DNA from: Nostoc sp. ATCC 53789
GTDB taxonomy: Bacteria; Cyanobacteriota; Cyanobacteriia; Cyanobacteriales; Nostocaceae
Length of the DNA: 64,000 nt
Assembly: GCF_009873495.1 (NCBI RefSeq)
Contig: NZ_CP046703.1
Coordinates: forward strand, 6,104,501 to 6,168,500
Direction: 5' to 3'
Part shown: piece by piece, positions 62,962 to 64,000 of the stretch
Layout of the letters: each line of letters starts with the position of its first letter
How positions within the stretch are numbered: the stretch's first letter is position 1
The notes under the pieces: model-generated
Database searches by the model: none
What the model was told of the DNA's origin: nothing
The model's input: the letters and a program-made list of their open reading frames with translations, nothing else
Position numbers and translations under genes: made by a program

Positions 62962-64000
62962 ATGAGTAAATCAATTGTTTCAACAAAACGGCTCGGCAGT
63001 CAGTTAATCCTCTGGTTACTTGAAGAAGATCGACGAGAGAAGGAAGGGCCTTACCGCAAGGAGGAAGCACATCGCCAGCATCCTTGGTGGCAGGTAATGT
63101 GCTTGACTGGTGTAGATTATTTCTCCACCCTTGGCTATCAACCTGGGATTGCAGCACTGGCGGCTGGCGCTCTTTCTCCGATCGCTACCCTGATTTTAGT
63201 TTTGCTGACGCTCTTTGGAGCATTGCCAATCTATCGGCGGATTGCTGCCGAAAGCCCTCATGGTGAAGGGTCGATCGCAATGTTAGAGCGTTTGCTACCT
63301 TGGTGGCAAGGCAAATTACTTGTGCTATGCTTACTCGGTTTTGTGGCAACCGACTTTATTATTACCATTACGCTGTCGGCTGCTGATGCTACAGCCCATA
63401 TCATCGAAAATCCCCTTACCCCAGATTGGTTTCACGGTCAGACGATCGCAATTACTTTAATATTAGTTGCATTACTAGGCGCAGTTTTCTTGAGAGGTTT
63501 CCGAGAAGCGATTGGGATTGCAGTAGTTTTGGTGGCAGTTTATCTGCTGTTAAACTTCATTGTCGTTAGCGTCGGTGTGTTCCAGATTTTAACTCACCCA
63601 GGAGCGATCGCTAACTGGCAGACTACACTTTTTGCCCGCCATTCCAATCCTTTTATCTTAATTGGTATAGCTCTTTTGATATTTCCCAAGCTAGCACTGG
63701 GATTATCAGGCTTTGAGACTGGCGTAACCGTGATGCCCCTTGTCAAAGGTAACAGCAGTGACACTCTCAAATATTCCAAAGGGCGAATTCGGAATACACG
63801 CAAGCTGCTCACCAGTGCTGCTCTAATTATGAGCTTCTTTTTGCTCACCACTAGCTTTATAACCACTCTACTGATTCCAGTCGCAGAATTTGCATCTGGG
63901 GGCAAAGCTAACGGACGGGCTCTTGCTTATTTAGCACATTTGTATCTAGGCAACGCCTTTGGCACGATTTACGATCTAAGTACTATTTCTATTTTGTGGT
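62962..64000 (+). CDS. APC-superfamily amino-acid/cation permease (partial, cut by the window end)
   Basis: An open frame from ATG at 62962 without a stop before the window end, giving 346 residues so far. The N-terminal 30 residues are charged (LEEDRREKEGPYRKEEAHRQ), then SMGGxD-type WQVMCLTGVDYFSTLGYQPG leads into at least eight hydrophobic segments (LAAGALSPIATLILVLLTLF; LLGAVFLRGFREAIGIAVVL; LIGIALLIFPKLALGLSGFE). GVDYFSTLGYQPGI and LGLSGFETGV are the broken-helix regions of APC carriers. Homologues are annotated as amino acid or K+ (KUP-like) transporters; the substrate cannot be told. Confidence 0.8.
   Translation, partial: MSKSIVSTKRLGSQLILWLLEEDRREKEGPYRKEEAHRQHPWWQVMCLTGVDYFSTLGYQPGIAALAAGALSPIATLILVLLTLFGALPIYRRIAAESPHGEGSIAMLERLLPWWQGKLLVLCLLGFVATDFIITITLSAADATAHIIENPLTPDWFHGQTIAITLILVALLGAVFLRGFREAIGIAVVLVAVYLLLNFIVVSVGVFQILTHPGAIANWQTTLFARHSNPFILIGIALLIFPKLALGLSGFETGVTVMPLVKGNSSDTLKYSKGRIRNTRKLLTSAALIMSFFLLTTSFITTLLIPVAEFASGGKANGRALAYLAHLYLGNAFGTIYDLSTISILW

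Noticed and set aside
62858..63157. Minus-strand 99-residue open frame
   Set aside because: It is antisense to the permease gene, whose membrane segments and motifs are clear.
1..64000. tRNA or rRNA genes
   Set aside because: Reading the gene-free gaps I found no T-loop/anticodon arrangement or rRNA-like block; a covariance-model scan was not possible here.

Overview
The window is chromosomal DNA of a filamentous, heterocyst-type cyanobacterium of the Nostoc/Anabaena/Tolypothrix kind (inference). The support is a psbA gene for photosystem II D1, very frequent GCGATCGC (HIP1) octamers, a cold-type RRM RNA-binding protein, an SLH-domain protein, many dispersed short repeats (TAATTCG heptamers, TGTAGAGACG palindromes, A/G-rich inverted repeats) and several MITE-like elements. 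I saw no tRNA, rRNA, CRISPR array or prophage.

Layout. 0-4 kb: housekeeping genes rsmI, a PfkB-type sugar kinase, a CysQ/IMPase-type phosphatase and the RRM protein, whose Shine-Dalgarno lies in a hairpin. 4-9 kb (minus strand): an Mrp-type Fe-S ATPase, an AprA-like flavoprotein, a HAD hydrolase, an AprB-like two-cluster ferredoxin and a HEAT-repeat protein, which look like one redox module. 9.5-15.8 kb: a formylglycine-generating enzyme next to its likely client, a Cys-type sulfatase. The sulfatase is split by a 1,557-bp insertion sequence with a frameshifted transposase, and a 156-bp MITE-like element sits just after its stop codon; a BASS-type transporter follows. 15.9-19.3 kb: a sugar kinase/DOMON pair and a protein ending in two eukaryote-like Tudor-knot domains. 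20-26 kb: a 2,031-residue RTX mosaic exoprotein containing a nuclease domain. 26.6-29 kb: MCE protein and ABC ATPase. 29.7-37.5 kb: threonine aldolase, a nuclease-fold protein lacking its acidic residues, an HD hydrolase, a GAF histidine kinase, glutathione-dependent formaldehyde dehydrogenase, an AvtA-type aminotransferase and rimM. 37.9-40.2 kb: phosphoketolase.

40.5-44.8 kb holds two adjacent large GTPases, the first with a TerB-like N-terminus and a membrane hairpin, the second dynamin-like. This is my best candidate for an undescribed system. 45-54.4 kb: a beta-helix/SLH protein with a long Pro-Thr hexanucleotide tract, a FUSC-type transporter, a GT39-type membrane glycosyltransferase, S-formylglutathione hydrolase, a potassium channel with a zinc ribbon, and a nucleoside deaminase. 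55-64 kb: psbA (E130 form) with its terminator, a fused FAD-NAD(P)/persulfide-dioxygenase protein, a secreted protein of unknown function, a Tudor-less paralogue of the 18-kb protein beside a lipoprotein, a HIT protein, and an APC-type permease cut by the window end.

How genes work together. Formaldehyde detoxification is split between FrmA (33.9 kb) and FrmB (52.2 kb). Sulfur chemistry recurs in the FGE/sulfatase pair, the AprAB-like module, the CysQ-like phosphatase and the persulfide-dioxygenase fusion, but no single operon joins them. The non-coding space is dominated by repeats and MITE-like elements, several placed directly after stop codons. All functional calls come from reading motifs by eye; no database search was run.
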